Source: Acanthamoeba sp. SK_2022b (taxonomy: Eukaryota > Discosea > Longamoebia > Acanthamoebidae). From it: a stretch of 12,859 nucleotides of DNA. Shown in pieces: positions 1 through 7,490 of this stretch. The stretch spans positions 1 through 12,859 of the forward strand of contig JANDJZ010000835.1 of the NCBI GenBank assembly GCA_027943245.1, written 5' to 3'. A program made the position numbers and the translations under genes. The notes beneath the pieces were generated by a model, which was not told the origin of the DNA, made no database searches, and worked only from the letters and a program-made list of their open reading frames with translations. Each line of letters opens with the position of its first letter. Position 1 is the first letter of the stretch.

Positions 1-1341
1 CGGCAGCGGGCCGCCGCCTTCCGCGCCCTGCGGGAGGCCTCTCCCTCGACCTCGCCCATTGTTCTGCACGCGTGTGCGTGCGTGTGCGTTGTGCGTGTGA
101 GAAATGGCAAGGGTAGCTCGGCTGATGGCAAGCGGGCCGTACCCATGGCTGCTGGGCATGCTGCGGCGGCGGCGCGGTCTGCTGGGCATCGCCAGCGGGG
201 CCGAAGCGCACGTGGCCCTTGGCGGGGCTGGCCGCGGCTCCCGTTGGCTTGTTGGCGTTCTGCTGCTGCTGGGCGGGCGGCTTGGGCGGCTGCTCGGGCT
301 CCTTTGCCTTTGCCTCGTCTTCGGAACTCGACTCCTCTTCGGAGCTCGACGACGATGACGACGACGACGACGACTCGTCCTCCGAGGTGGAGCTTTCCTC
401 TTCCGAGCTCGAACTTTCCTCCTCTTCCTTCTCCTTCCTCTTTTCTTCTTCTTCTTTCTCCTTCTTCTTCTTTTCCTCCTCTTTCTTCTTCTTCGCCTCT
501 TCTTCTTCCATCTTCTTTTTCTGCTTTTCCTTCATGAGTTCCTCTTCTTGTCTCCTCCTCTTCTTCTCTTCCTTCTTCTTCTTCTTCTTCTCCTCCTTCG
601 CCTTCTTCAGCTCGTCGGTCTTTCGTTGGAGCTCGCGGGCCGGTCCGTCGACCTGCTGCGTGCTGTCCCTTCGCTGCCTCTTCTTTGCCGGCGAGCTGGT
701 CTGTCCGTTGGGCTCGCCGGCCTTCTGCACGCACGCACGCACACGCGCACACGCACGCGAACGGGGCATTGTGAGCGTGACAGCGTGCCCACCACCGCAG
801 ATGCATGCAGCTGTGGTTGTTGTGTGGTTGTGGCCACGCACGCGTACCGAGGGGGAAGGGGCCGCAGCCTCAGGCCGATGCTCTCGCCTGCGCTTGAGCG
901 TCGCGCCCTTCTTCTTGCGTACGCTGCACATGCGGTCGAGTAGCGGTACATATCAAGATTATGGTCAGAAAGTGAATAGATGAATGCCTTGCTGCAGTTG
1001 GAGGTGCTGGTTGAAGGTCGCGTACGTGATGGTGTCATTGTCTCTCAAAATCTCGATCGGATCTGTGAGCGGAAGCGCAAATCCCTCCATCTCAAGAAGG
1101 ATACCTAACGGTCGTCAGCTCGATCGGAGAGAGGCATGGGACAGAGCAGAGGGCCCGCACCTTCTTGCCATTGCTTTTTGAGTTTGAATTTATCGCAGAT
1201 GAGCCATGCTAGATCGTTCACCTCCCGCGCTGATGGTGGCACCAGCAGCCAGGTACGCTGCAGAGGCCCCATGTCAAAATCTGGGCTGTGGAATTGGAGG
1301 CGCACCCTCTGCATGCGGCCTGCTGCGTTCCCCAACTCCAT
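1..1341 (-). CDS. COIL: Coilin (Cajal body scaffold), 3' end outside window
   Basis: Coilin organises Cajal bodies, the nuclear sites of snRNP maturation. Inferred exons on the minus strand are 1161-1341, 1026-1104, 848-923, 143-724 and <1-63, with GT..AG introns 1105-1160, 924-1025, 725-847 and 64-142; all phases agree. The N-terminal self-association domain is residues 10-90: MQRVRLQF, then RTWLLVPP, then DLAWLICDKF, then EMEGFALPL, then ILRDNDTITVRKK, the order seen in plant and animal coilins. Basic NLS-like stretches follow (LKRRREHRP, AKKRQRR). Next come a long Lys/Glu helix, a Ser/Glu/Asp patch with a run of 11 Ser, an HVRF motif (283-286, like HIRF of other coilins) and an RG box (GRGRGRG, 309-315). 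The Tudor-like C-terminus would lie beyond base 1. The start is uncertain: Met at 1341 or 1314 fits the family best, but the frame stays open to a Met at 1440. Confidence 0.85.
414..599. repeat. Polypyrimidine/polypurine tract inside coilin exon 4
   Basis: The plus strand is unbroken C/T for 81 nt (414-494) and again for 49 nt (551-599), with few interruptions between. On the coding (minus) strand it is GAA/GAG/AAG codons for the Lys/Glu helix. Sequence of this kind can form triplexes and can expand. Confidence 0.8.
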
Positions 1342-1474
1342 CTGTTTCCAGCAAAAGATGAAAAAAGGTTTTCTGCTTGAATAATCCTGTAATATTCTCT
1401 TGAGGCAAGGTTCTGGCCCAACTAGCATGTACTGTTTCACCTACACCTCACTGACTTTAGGCTCAATTCTGTAG

Positions 1475-1579
1475 CTGTCCATTGCCAGGCCTGCCTTCCA
1501 TCAGACTGCTGAGTGGGATAGCTTTAAAGCCTCATATCCCACAAGTGTATTGCTTGCCAAGCAATCTGCAACAGGACAG
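1475..1579. repeat. Nested inverted repeats (possible folded element)
   Basis: CTGTCC (1475-1480) pairs with GGACAG (1574-1579). Inside lie GTGGGATA/TATCCCAC (1513-1520 with 1535-1542), whose loop contains the palindrome GCTTTAAAGC (1521-1530), and the 17-bp palindrome ATTGCTTG-C-CAAGCAAT (1549-1565). Short arms TCAG/CTGA (1501-1512) and the palindrome CAGGCCTG (1486-1493) are also present. Further dyads follow outside: CTGGTG/CACCAG (1590-1607) and CTTGTGA/TCACAAG (1656-1672). They could be protein-binding dyads or one folded RNA; sequence alone does not decide. Confidence 0.6.
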
Positions 1580-1611
1580 TAAGTATGTGCTGGTGGTTTG
1601 GCACCAGAGCC

Positions 1612-1633
1612 ATTAGTGGTTTATTAGTGGTTT
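1612..1633. repeat. Tandem 11-mer, two copies
   Basis: ATTAGTGGTTT occurs twice in direct succession (1612-1622 and 1623-1633) in the promoter or 5' UTR intron of the receptor gene. Confidence 0.8.
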
Positions 1634-1767
1634 TACGCCAACCAATGGGCAAGCACTTGTGAACCTCACAAGCACTTTCCAAACAGGTTTAATCTCGTGG
1701 GATTGCAAGCAGATCAATCGTTCCGATTCGCTTGGCAGCCGCGACTGCTTGCCTCTAGCGAGGGAAG

Positions 1768-3577
1768 ATGGGTTTCGAATTCTGTGAGGCCCACTTTTCC
1801 AAAGATGAGACAAACCTCGTCTCACTGCTGGCCCTCATCTCGTCCACAATCTCCATGTTCGGCTCCTCCTATATGCTCCTTTCCTACTTCCTCTTCAGCA
1901 CGAGAAAGAACCCGCTCTCCAAGCTCGTAGCGTGGCTTGCCTTTGCCGACTACCTTGTCTCCATCAACAACATCATCAAGACCTCCATCATCTATGCCGA
2001 TCCCGATTGGTACGTATGGCCTCTCTGCGTTTCTATGCGCGTCTACTTCCAGCTCACTGCCGGTACGCCCCTTGTCTTATCAAAATAGATTTATATTTTT
2101 ATTTATTTATTTTATTGTCAAATAATACAACCGATAATTTTCATCACAACTTTTTTTACGTATTGTGACGTGCAGGGGCTACGTGTGGGTACACGACGTG
2201 CATCGCCTTCTTCCTCTGGCGTTCGCTCTGGTTTCATAAGACCCGTACGCCAACACACAGGCCACGCGAATGGCACACGCGCGCATGCGTCGCGTGCCAA
2301 CGATGGTGCACCGCACTGTATGTGGCGGTTGTGTTGTGTGTGAGCAGGGGTGCGCCGATACGAGTGGGCCCTGTTTCACGGCCTCAGCTGGGGCATCCCG
2401 CTCGCGTGTGTGGTGGCCCTGGTCTCGGGCGACCTCCTCGCCCAATCGCCCAACCTCTACCTCTGCTTCCCCAAGAAGCCCTGGCACCTCATCCTCTGGT
2501 CGGCCCCTCTTCTCTTCCTGTCTCCTCTTTCTCTTCTTCATCTTCTCTCATGCGTGTGCTGTGTTGCGCGTGTGCAGGTTCTCCCCGGTGTTGGCGTCGT
2601 TTGGGCTCAACCTACTGTTCTATCTGCTGATCATCTACCGCATCCGCAAGATCAAGCGCGAGCAAAAGGCCTACCTGCAAGCCGCCCAGTACAACGAGGT
2701 GGCGGGCAAGCTGTCCAAAGTCATCCTCCGCTTCTCGTTCTACCTCCTCGTCTTCTTCGTGTGCTGGGTGTTCGACGTCCTCACCTACGTCGTCGGCGCC
2801 ATCGACCCCTCGTGCAGCGCCATCGTCTTCACCATCCTCTACTCCATTCTTCTCAACTTGCAGGTGCTTCATGTTTTTATTATTTTTATTATTAATATTT
2901 TTCATTTGTTTTTTTTTGTTTTATTGTGGCGGCGATGCTGATGTGGTGAGTGCGCACCAGGGCGGGCTGGACTTCCTGGTGTATGGAGTGACGAACGATA
3001 ACATCTACAAGCGGTTCACGAGCAAGGCGACCGTCGTGCACTCCCTCTTCGAGTTCTGTCTGTCGCCGCTGCTCGTCTTCCCGGCCTTCTTCATCTACCT
3101 CCGCAAGGTCCTGCGCGCTCGCCGCACCAGGGCCTCGCGCCAACACCTCCAACGCATGCACGACCCCAGACTGCCCGCCTCCTTCCGTACGTAGCCCCAC
3201 ACTTGTCTGGTTATTCTGTTCGTGGTCGTTGCGGTCGTGATCTTTTTGGTCGTGGTTATTGGTTGTTGTGGCCGTGGTCGTTGCGGTCGTGGATGTCGTG
3301 ATTGCCTCTGATTGGCGGGACGTATGTAGGCAGCGGACGGCTGAGCAGCATAGAGCTGGACAGCGCGCGGGAGAGCGGAGAGGACGAGGGCGATCTGGAG
3401 GAGAACGACTTCGTGGAGGGCCACCAGGGCGTCATCGCCGCCTTTGTGCAGGGCGGCACGTCCGCCGTCGGCGTAGCTTCCATCAACGACGACGGCGCGG
3501 CCGCCGAGCAACGCTCCCTCCTTCGAAGTCGACGAAAAGGCGAGGAGGACGATAAGAACGTGAACGACACGCCGTGA
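1768..3577 (+). CDS. Seven-helix receptor, cAMP-receptor-like (class E/Crl type) GPCR
   Basis: Exons are 1768-2062, 2176-2244, 2348-2498, 2578-2863, 2961-3186 and 3330-3577, giving 424 residues with every intron GT..AG and in phase. Hydrophobic helices lie near residues 17-41, 52-72, 84-116, 131-152, 172-194, 221-243 and 252-277. Family-like features are a helix 2 of the type KLVAWLAFADYLVSINNIIK, a Tyr/Thr-rich helix 3 ending LWRSLWF, a basic third loop (RIRKIKREQK) likely to contact G protein, and helix 7 with QGGLDFLVYGV. It should act at the plasma membrane; the ligand is unknown. After helix 7 there is another hydrophobic stretch (about 295-314), then a basic segment and an acidic, Ser-rich tail (about 344-424) with possible phosphorylation sites. 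Start at 1768 is the first Met that gives an exposed N-terminus before helix 1. The 3' end faces STE24. Confidence 0.8.
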
Positions 3578-3619
3578 AAACGTCTTCATTCTTATGTACA
3601 ACAACCAATAACGGCATCA
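3578..3619. other. 42-bp gap between convergent genes
   Basis: Only 42 bp separate the TGA of the receptor from the stop codon of STE24 on the other strand. No AATAAA is present on either strand, so the two mRNAs very likely overlap at their 3' ends (inference). Confidence 0.7.
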
Positions 3620-4785
3620 TCATCTCTCCTTCTTGTTCTCTTCTGCGACTGGCGTCTCTTGTCCTTGGCTCGTCGGTGAAGGTGACGACGATGAAGAGGA
3701 CGTTGGTGATGACAGCTTGAGGCGTTGGATGTGCTCGAGGCGTTCGGCGAGGGACGGGTGGGAGTAGTGGTAGTGGGCGTACCACGGGTCGGGCATGAGG
3801 TTGGTGAGGTTGTTGGCGTGGATCTTGATCAGCGCGCTCTCCAGCTTCCGCATCCCGTTCTCCACCGCGTACTTGTCGGCCTCGTACTCCATGCTGCGCA
3901 CGCAGGCAACCGGCCAGCGTGAGCGATGTGTCGACACCAAATCGCAACACGACACGTGTGCACGACACGCAACACGAACCTTCGGTTGACGTAGTTGGTC
4001 AGCCAGTGGCCGAGATTGGCGAAGGCGGAGTAGATGTACGAAAACAGGACCAGCCCAATGCTCGCCTGATGCACGGTTGGTCGAGGAGGGCGCAGGCGCC
4101 TTGATGACGTCAGCAGTGCAAAGATGGTGGTGTGTGTGTGTTTAAGGGGGCGCACGTCGACGGAGAGGAAGCCGAAGGACCGGTAGAACTGGGGCATCTT
4201 GACGATGTGCGCAAACAGGAAGATGAAGCAGCCCATGCTGAAGAGCTGCATGAACAGCATCTTGTACGTGTCTGCACGCATACGCCACGCACGCAGGCGA
4301 TGAGCAACCCATGACACGTGAGTGGTGTGCGCGTGCGTGTTATGTTGGGAGAGGGTGGGGAGGCGCACGGTAGAACTTGTGGTGTCCGATCTCGTGCGCG
4401 ATGATGGCGCAGATCTCGGGCTCCTTGAGCTGCTTGATCAGCGAGTCGTACAGCACGATGCTCTTGGAGAACCGGAACCCGACCAGGAACCTATAACGCG
4501 CGCGTGTGTGTTACTCTCATCCAATAGCAACCGCGCCCAATCAGGCACCGACCAATCATAAATCAAATCCACATTTGCGAGAGAGCGCGCGACGTACGCG
4601 TTGGAGTGGACGGTGGAGCGGTACTCCTGCTTGTACTTCTCGACGACGAGGACCTTGGCCAGCGGGAAGTTGAGCTTCCGCGTGAGCTTCTCGATCTCGC
4701 TCCTGAGCGGGCCCTCGGGCAGCGGCTTGTAGCTTTCGTTCCATCAACCACCCAACAGAGTCAGTCAGAGCTCTCACGCGCATGG

Positions 4786-4846
<61 letters not shown>

Positions 4847-5896
4847 GTACTTGTCAAAGGCCGGAGAGATGAGGTGATAGATGTCGGTGAAGAAGATGGC
4901 CAGGATGGCCACGTAGATGCAGCTGTCTGTGATTGTGGGCGCAAGCGCGAGTGGGCAATAAGGTAAAGACTGATGCTGAAAGAGAGGGACAAGTGTACAG
5001 ATCCAGTAGTAGGGCAGGTCCCAACTGAGGAGCACGAGGTAGGCCGAGAGGAGCGGGACCCCAAAGAGGAGCGACAGGACAAACATCTTCATCTGCTCCC
5101 AGAACCACAAGTCGAGGATCGACGCAGCGCTCCTGCCACGCGGCAATCAACACGACACACGCACACGCACGCACACACACATGAGCGAAATGGTAAGGAA
5201 TGCGACGCATGTCGACGTGGCGTTGCAGCCGAACCTCATCTCAAAGTGCGTGTCGACACAGAGGATGCGGAAGAGATGGAACGGGACGCGAACGAGTGAG
5301 CTCACTAGCGAGACCAGCACGATGAAGACCATGCCGCGCGTCACCTGTAGGCACGCGTGGCGTGAGCGTCGCGCGTACAAGGGCACGGTGTCGCCGTGCA
5401 GTGGTGGTGTGTGTGTGCTCACCCGGTACTCGAGGCCATAGCCGAGGGCATCCAGCAGGTCACGCGAGAGCGTCCAGAACCCGACGAGCAGATGGGAGGA
5501 CAAGACCAGGCACTCGGCGATGAACTCCATCGTCGCCTCCATTCTGTTGTAGATGTGTCGCATGATGCCCTGCGTAGCACAAATAAAAATAATTAAAATG
5601 ATTTATCAATACGTGTAAAGAGCGAGGATGAGTATGCGAGTTCGCACCCATGCGTTTCGTTTCTTCATGCGAGGCTGATCGATCACAACCCATTCGCGAA
5701 GCACGGGCGGCATGCGCCGTTCCGCGCTGAGCAGATGTCGAATTTGGCGAAGATCGAGATAGCTCTCCCAGAAAAAGAAGAATGCGCTGCTGCCCAACGC
5801 CATGTAGTACCACGGCACTGCTCGCAAGATGGCAGCGAGCCACCAGAAGCCCTCCTCCTCGTCCACCGCCACCCACGACGATGCAGTCGCATTCAT
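3620..5896 (-). CDS. STE24: CAAX prenyl protease 1 (STE24/ZMPSTE24), M48 zinc metalloprotease
   Basis: This multi-pass ER/nuclear-envelope enzyme removes the -AAX tripeptide from farnesylated proteins and in yeast also clears clogged translocons. Exons on the minus strand are 5648-5896, 5423-5569, 5217-5344, 4999-5132, 4851-4926, 4598-4732, 4369-4490, 4156-4271, 3980-4065 and 3620-3893: 488 residues, all phases consistent, against about 475 in human. Family marks are YLDLRQ (46-51), PAFD-YKPLPEG (241-252), VHSNAF (286-291), the zinc site HEIGHH (322-327), the third ligand in MEYEAD (Glu400) and the closing HYSHPSLAERL. Seven membrane helices are visible. The tail after the SHPSLAERL block is a Ser-rich, low-complexity stretch ending in a charged segment. 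The acceptor of intron 5 (ends GAAAG, no pyrimidine tract) is the least certain junction. The gene shares a 117-bp promoter with the ESCO-like gene. Confidence 0.92.
4787..4844. repeat. (CGTG)n microsatellite in STE24 intron 5
   Basis: About 14.5 perfect CGTG units over 58 bp, read as CACG on the STE24 sense strand, inside intron 4733-4850. Shorter CACG/CGTG runs occur in several other introns here. Confidence 0.95.
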
Positions 5897-6013
5897 CTTT
5901 TTAGTTTCGTTTTTGATTTATCAATTTTTTAATGTGAATTCTCTGCATACCCGACCGTTGGCAATGTTGGCGCCAAAACAACGAACGCCCTGGGCGTTGA
6001 AGATGGCGAGGGC
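5897..6013. promoter_or_regulatory. Compact divergent promoter of STE24 and the ESCO-like gene
   Basis: The whole space between two opposed start codons is 117 bp. The STE24-proximal half is T-rich. The ESCO-like half holds GACCGTTGGC (5953-5962; AACGG Myb core on the minus strand), TTGGCGCCAAAA (5967-5978; minus strand reads TTTTGGCGCC, matching the E2F consensus TTTSGCGC) and a 15-bp palindrome AACGCCC-T-GGGCGTT (5984-5998). Factor identity is inferred from consensus only. Confidence 0.55.
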
Positions 6014-6017
6014 ATGA
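5964..6017 (+). other. Possible upstream ORF overlapping the ESCO-like start
   Basis: ATG at 5964 opens a 17-codon frame (MLAPKQRTPWALKMARA) whose TGA (6015-6017) overlaps the main ATG (6014-6016) as ATGA. It matters only if transcription begins upstream of 5964. The E2F-like site lies inside it, so the start site could equally be downstream. Confidence 0.35.
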
Positions 6018-6676
6018 GCAAGTCGATGGAGGAGCAGGTAGCAGAGACGACAAAGGAGAACAAACAGGAGAAGAAGCCTTCTCTAGCACTGGGCGCCAAC
6101 TCGCCTATAGGACTGAGATCGCCTGTGGGAGTAAAAACTTACACTCGGAAGAGAAAGCTCGCCTCTTCCACATCGAGTTCTCCCTCCGCCTCGCCCTCAT
6201 CGGATCGGAACGGGCGAAAATGGACAGAGATTCTTGAATCGTTAGCGCCCGCCGAGGAACATACGAAATCGAAGCAAGATGCAGAGGAGAAAATCAGACA
6301 AGAGGACACCTCCTGCACTTCTTCGCCTACAAGCAAGAAGCGCAAGGCGGTACAGATGCAACTCCAGTTTTGCGGTTCTCCCTCGCCACTACGTCGATCG
6401 GGAACTCCGTCTTCACCTGCAGGGTCGGACTCGCCAGGAGGGCCCAAACGGAAAAGGACGAGGAAGGAGACGTCGAGCAGCGGGCTGCGTCAGATGTACC
6501 TCGACCTTGGCCAGGAGAGGTTCGACTGGGTGACGTGCGGCGTGTGTGAGATGACGTACGCGCCTGGCGTACCCACCGACGAGAAGACGCACTCCACCTT
6601 CCACCAGCGATTCCTCAAGCTGCAAACTGCCGCTACTTCTGTCGCCGCGAGCAGCTCACGATCAGCAGCCGTGTAG
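6014..6676 (+). CDS. Nuclear protein with ESCO/Eco1-type C2H2 zinc finger, no acetyltransferase domain
   Basis: The single-exon reading gives 220 residues. Residues 155-201 match the zinc finger that precedes the acetyltransferase domain in cohesin acetyltransferases (Eco1/Ctf7/ESCO): QMYLDLGQERFDWVTCGVC, then APGVPTDEKTH, then FHQRFL, with Cys175, Cys178, His193 and His197 as ligands. The N-terminal 150 residues are disordered, Ser/Pro-rich and basic, with SP sites (SPIG, SPVG, SPSP, SPGG) suited to proline-directed kinases and NLS-like clusters (TRKRK, SKKRK, KRKRTRK). The family would then continue with a GNAT acetyltransferase of about 150 residues; here a stop falls 23 residues after the finger and the next gene starts at 6900. 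A weak extra 3' exon is possible through an acceptor at 6718, but it is too short for the enzyme domain. It may be a truncated paralogue or an adaptor that binds without acetylating. Confidence 0.7.
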   Translation: MSKSMEEQVAETTKENKQEKKPSLALGANSPIGLRSPVGVKTYTRKRKLASSTSSSPSASPSSDRNGRKWTEILESLAPAEEHTKSKQDAEEKIRQEDTSCTSSPTSKKRKAVQMQLQFCGSPSPLRRSGTPSSPAGSDSPGGPKRKRTRKETSSSGLRQMYLDLGQERFDWVTCGVCEMTYAPGVPTDEKTHSTFHQRFLKLQTAATSVAASSSRSAAV

Positions 6677-6899
6677 CACGCCTTGTTGTACAATTTGCTT
6701 TGCTTTCGCGTTCCGCAGAATGATGAGGGCGGACATTTCGTGGAGATTTGGGAGTTGGTTGTGGGCGAGATGGCCGGCAGAACGGCCTGACGGCGTATCT
6801 CTTGATGGCGTCTTGCCAAACGGCGGCTCGCGTAGAGACAGAGAACCAAAGCAAAGAACGACACAAGCACAAGCAACACGGATCGGAAATACATAGATA
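6677..6899. other. Gap between the ESCO-like and complexin-like genes
   Basis: This is 223 bp. It contains a good-looking acceptor (T/C-rich, CCGCAG ending at 6718). Two frames remain open after it: NDEGGHFVEIWELVV.. to a TGA at about 6787, and MMRADISWRF.. from 6720 to a TAG just before 6900. Either could be a last exon of the ESCO-like gene, joined through a GT at 6671 (phase 0) or 6673 (phase 2), or plain 3' UTR. The right-hand part must also hold the promoter of the complexin-like gene. Confidence 0.4.
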
Positions 6900-7379
6900 A
6901 TGGGAGCAGAGATGACCAAGTGGCTGATAGACTCCAAGGTGGAGGACCTGCACAAGAAGATGCCCTGGAGGGACGATGATAGCGAAGAGAAGGAGCAACA
7001 GCAAGCGGACAATTTGGTGGGCGACTTTGGCTCTATGTTCGGCCAGCGTAGTGAGGAAGAGTTCGAAGAAGGTGCCTTCTTTCCCGCCTCCGCTCCCTTC
7101 TTTATCCGGCTGACTTTGCTGTGTAGAACGAAAAGAGACAGAGGCGGCACTCAAGAAGTCTCGCAAGGTGGCTGCCTCTCTACGGAACAAGTATAAGCTG
7201 GGCAGCGATGAAAAGCCCAAGACGTACGCCCTTCCCCTCCTTTTGCCAGCCGGACAATCCTGACCCCTATCGGGTGCAGGGAAGAGCAAAGGCGGGAGGA
7301 CAAGAAGAAGACGCAAGAGCAGCTGGAAAAGAGCCGCAGCATGCGAGAAAAGATGCGATCCAAGTACCAGCGAGGCTGA
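6900..7379 (+). CDS. Complexin-like small helical protein
   Basis: Exons 6900-7071, 7127-7223 and 7280-7379 (introns 55 and 56 nt, phases 1 and 2) give 122 residues; animal complexins are about 134. Complexins clamp and activate SNARE bundles through a central helix ending M-R-x-x-I-R-x-K-Y. Two copies of that pattern are visible at equal spacing: SRKVAASLRNKYKL (69-82) and SRSMREKMRSKYQ (108-120). The second keeps the Met-Arg, hydrophobic and Tyr positions best. Upstream, GDFGSMFG (41-48) followed by an acidic stretch resembles the segment before the complexin accessory helix. There is no signal peptide or membrane segment, so it is probably cytosolic. The start at 6900 is the first Met. The assignment rests on motif and layout only. 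A generic charged coiled coil is the alternative. Confidence 0.55.
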
Positions 7380-7490
7380 TGAGACCCTGTCCTTGTCAGT
7401 GGTTGAACACTGATAGTGTTCTCCGCTTACACTAAACTAATTAAAAATTCAATTCTTTCTTTAAAAGAAAAAAAATCCTCCGCAAGAGAG
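7380..7490. promoter_or_regulatory. Short tandem intergenic region with competing hairpins
   Basis: This 111-bp gap follows the complexin-like stop. TCAGTG/CACTGA (7396-7401 with 7408-7413) and AACACT/AGTGTT (7406-7411 with 7415-7420) share bases, so only one hairpin can form at a time. An A/T-rich stretch (about 7434-7475) follows, which may serve 3'-end formation of the upstream gene or the promoter of the F-box gene. Confidence 0.4.

Larger units (their letters stand above)
1342..1767. promoter_or_regulatory. Divergent promoter region between coilin and the receptor gene
   Basis: This gap separates two head-to-head genes. It holds a CCAAT box (1642-1646), a tandem 11-mer (1612-1633) and a cluster of inverted repeats (listed separately). 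A near-perfect donor (GTAAGTATG at 1579) followed by CAG acceptors (for example ending at 1686) suggests a 5' UTR intron of the plus-strand receptor. I see no TATA box I trust and no convincing extra ORF. Confidence 0.5.

Noticed and set aside
219..983. Plus-strand ORF with long Ser, Asp and Phe runs
   Set aside because: It is the antisense of coilin's Lys/Glu and Ser/Glu exon 4, and it crosses three coilin introns. The minus-strand reading has conserved motifs and consistent splice phases.
1474..1580. tRNA-like fold (7-bp closing stem with one wobble, two inner hairpins)
   Set aside because: No T-arm (GTTCRA) or D-arm signature, and the spacing does not fit a tRNA, even one with an intron.
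1573..1590. Minus strand ATACTTACTG resembles the U1 snRNA 5' end
   Set aside because: One base is missing from the conserved ATACTTACCTG and there is no U1-70K loop or Sm site downstream. The plus-strand splice-donor reading explains it.
2270..2941. Long single plus-strand ORF in the receptor region
   Set aside because: Its upstream part is in the wrong frame for the receptor. Only the stretch from 2578 to 2863 is coding, and the rest is intron or shadow.
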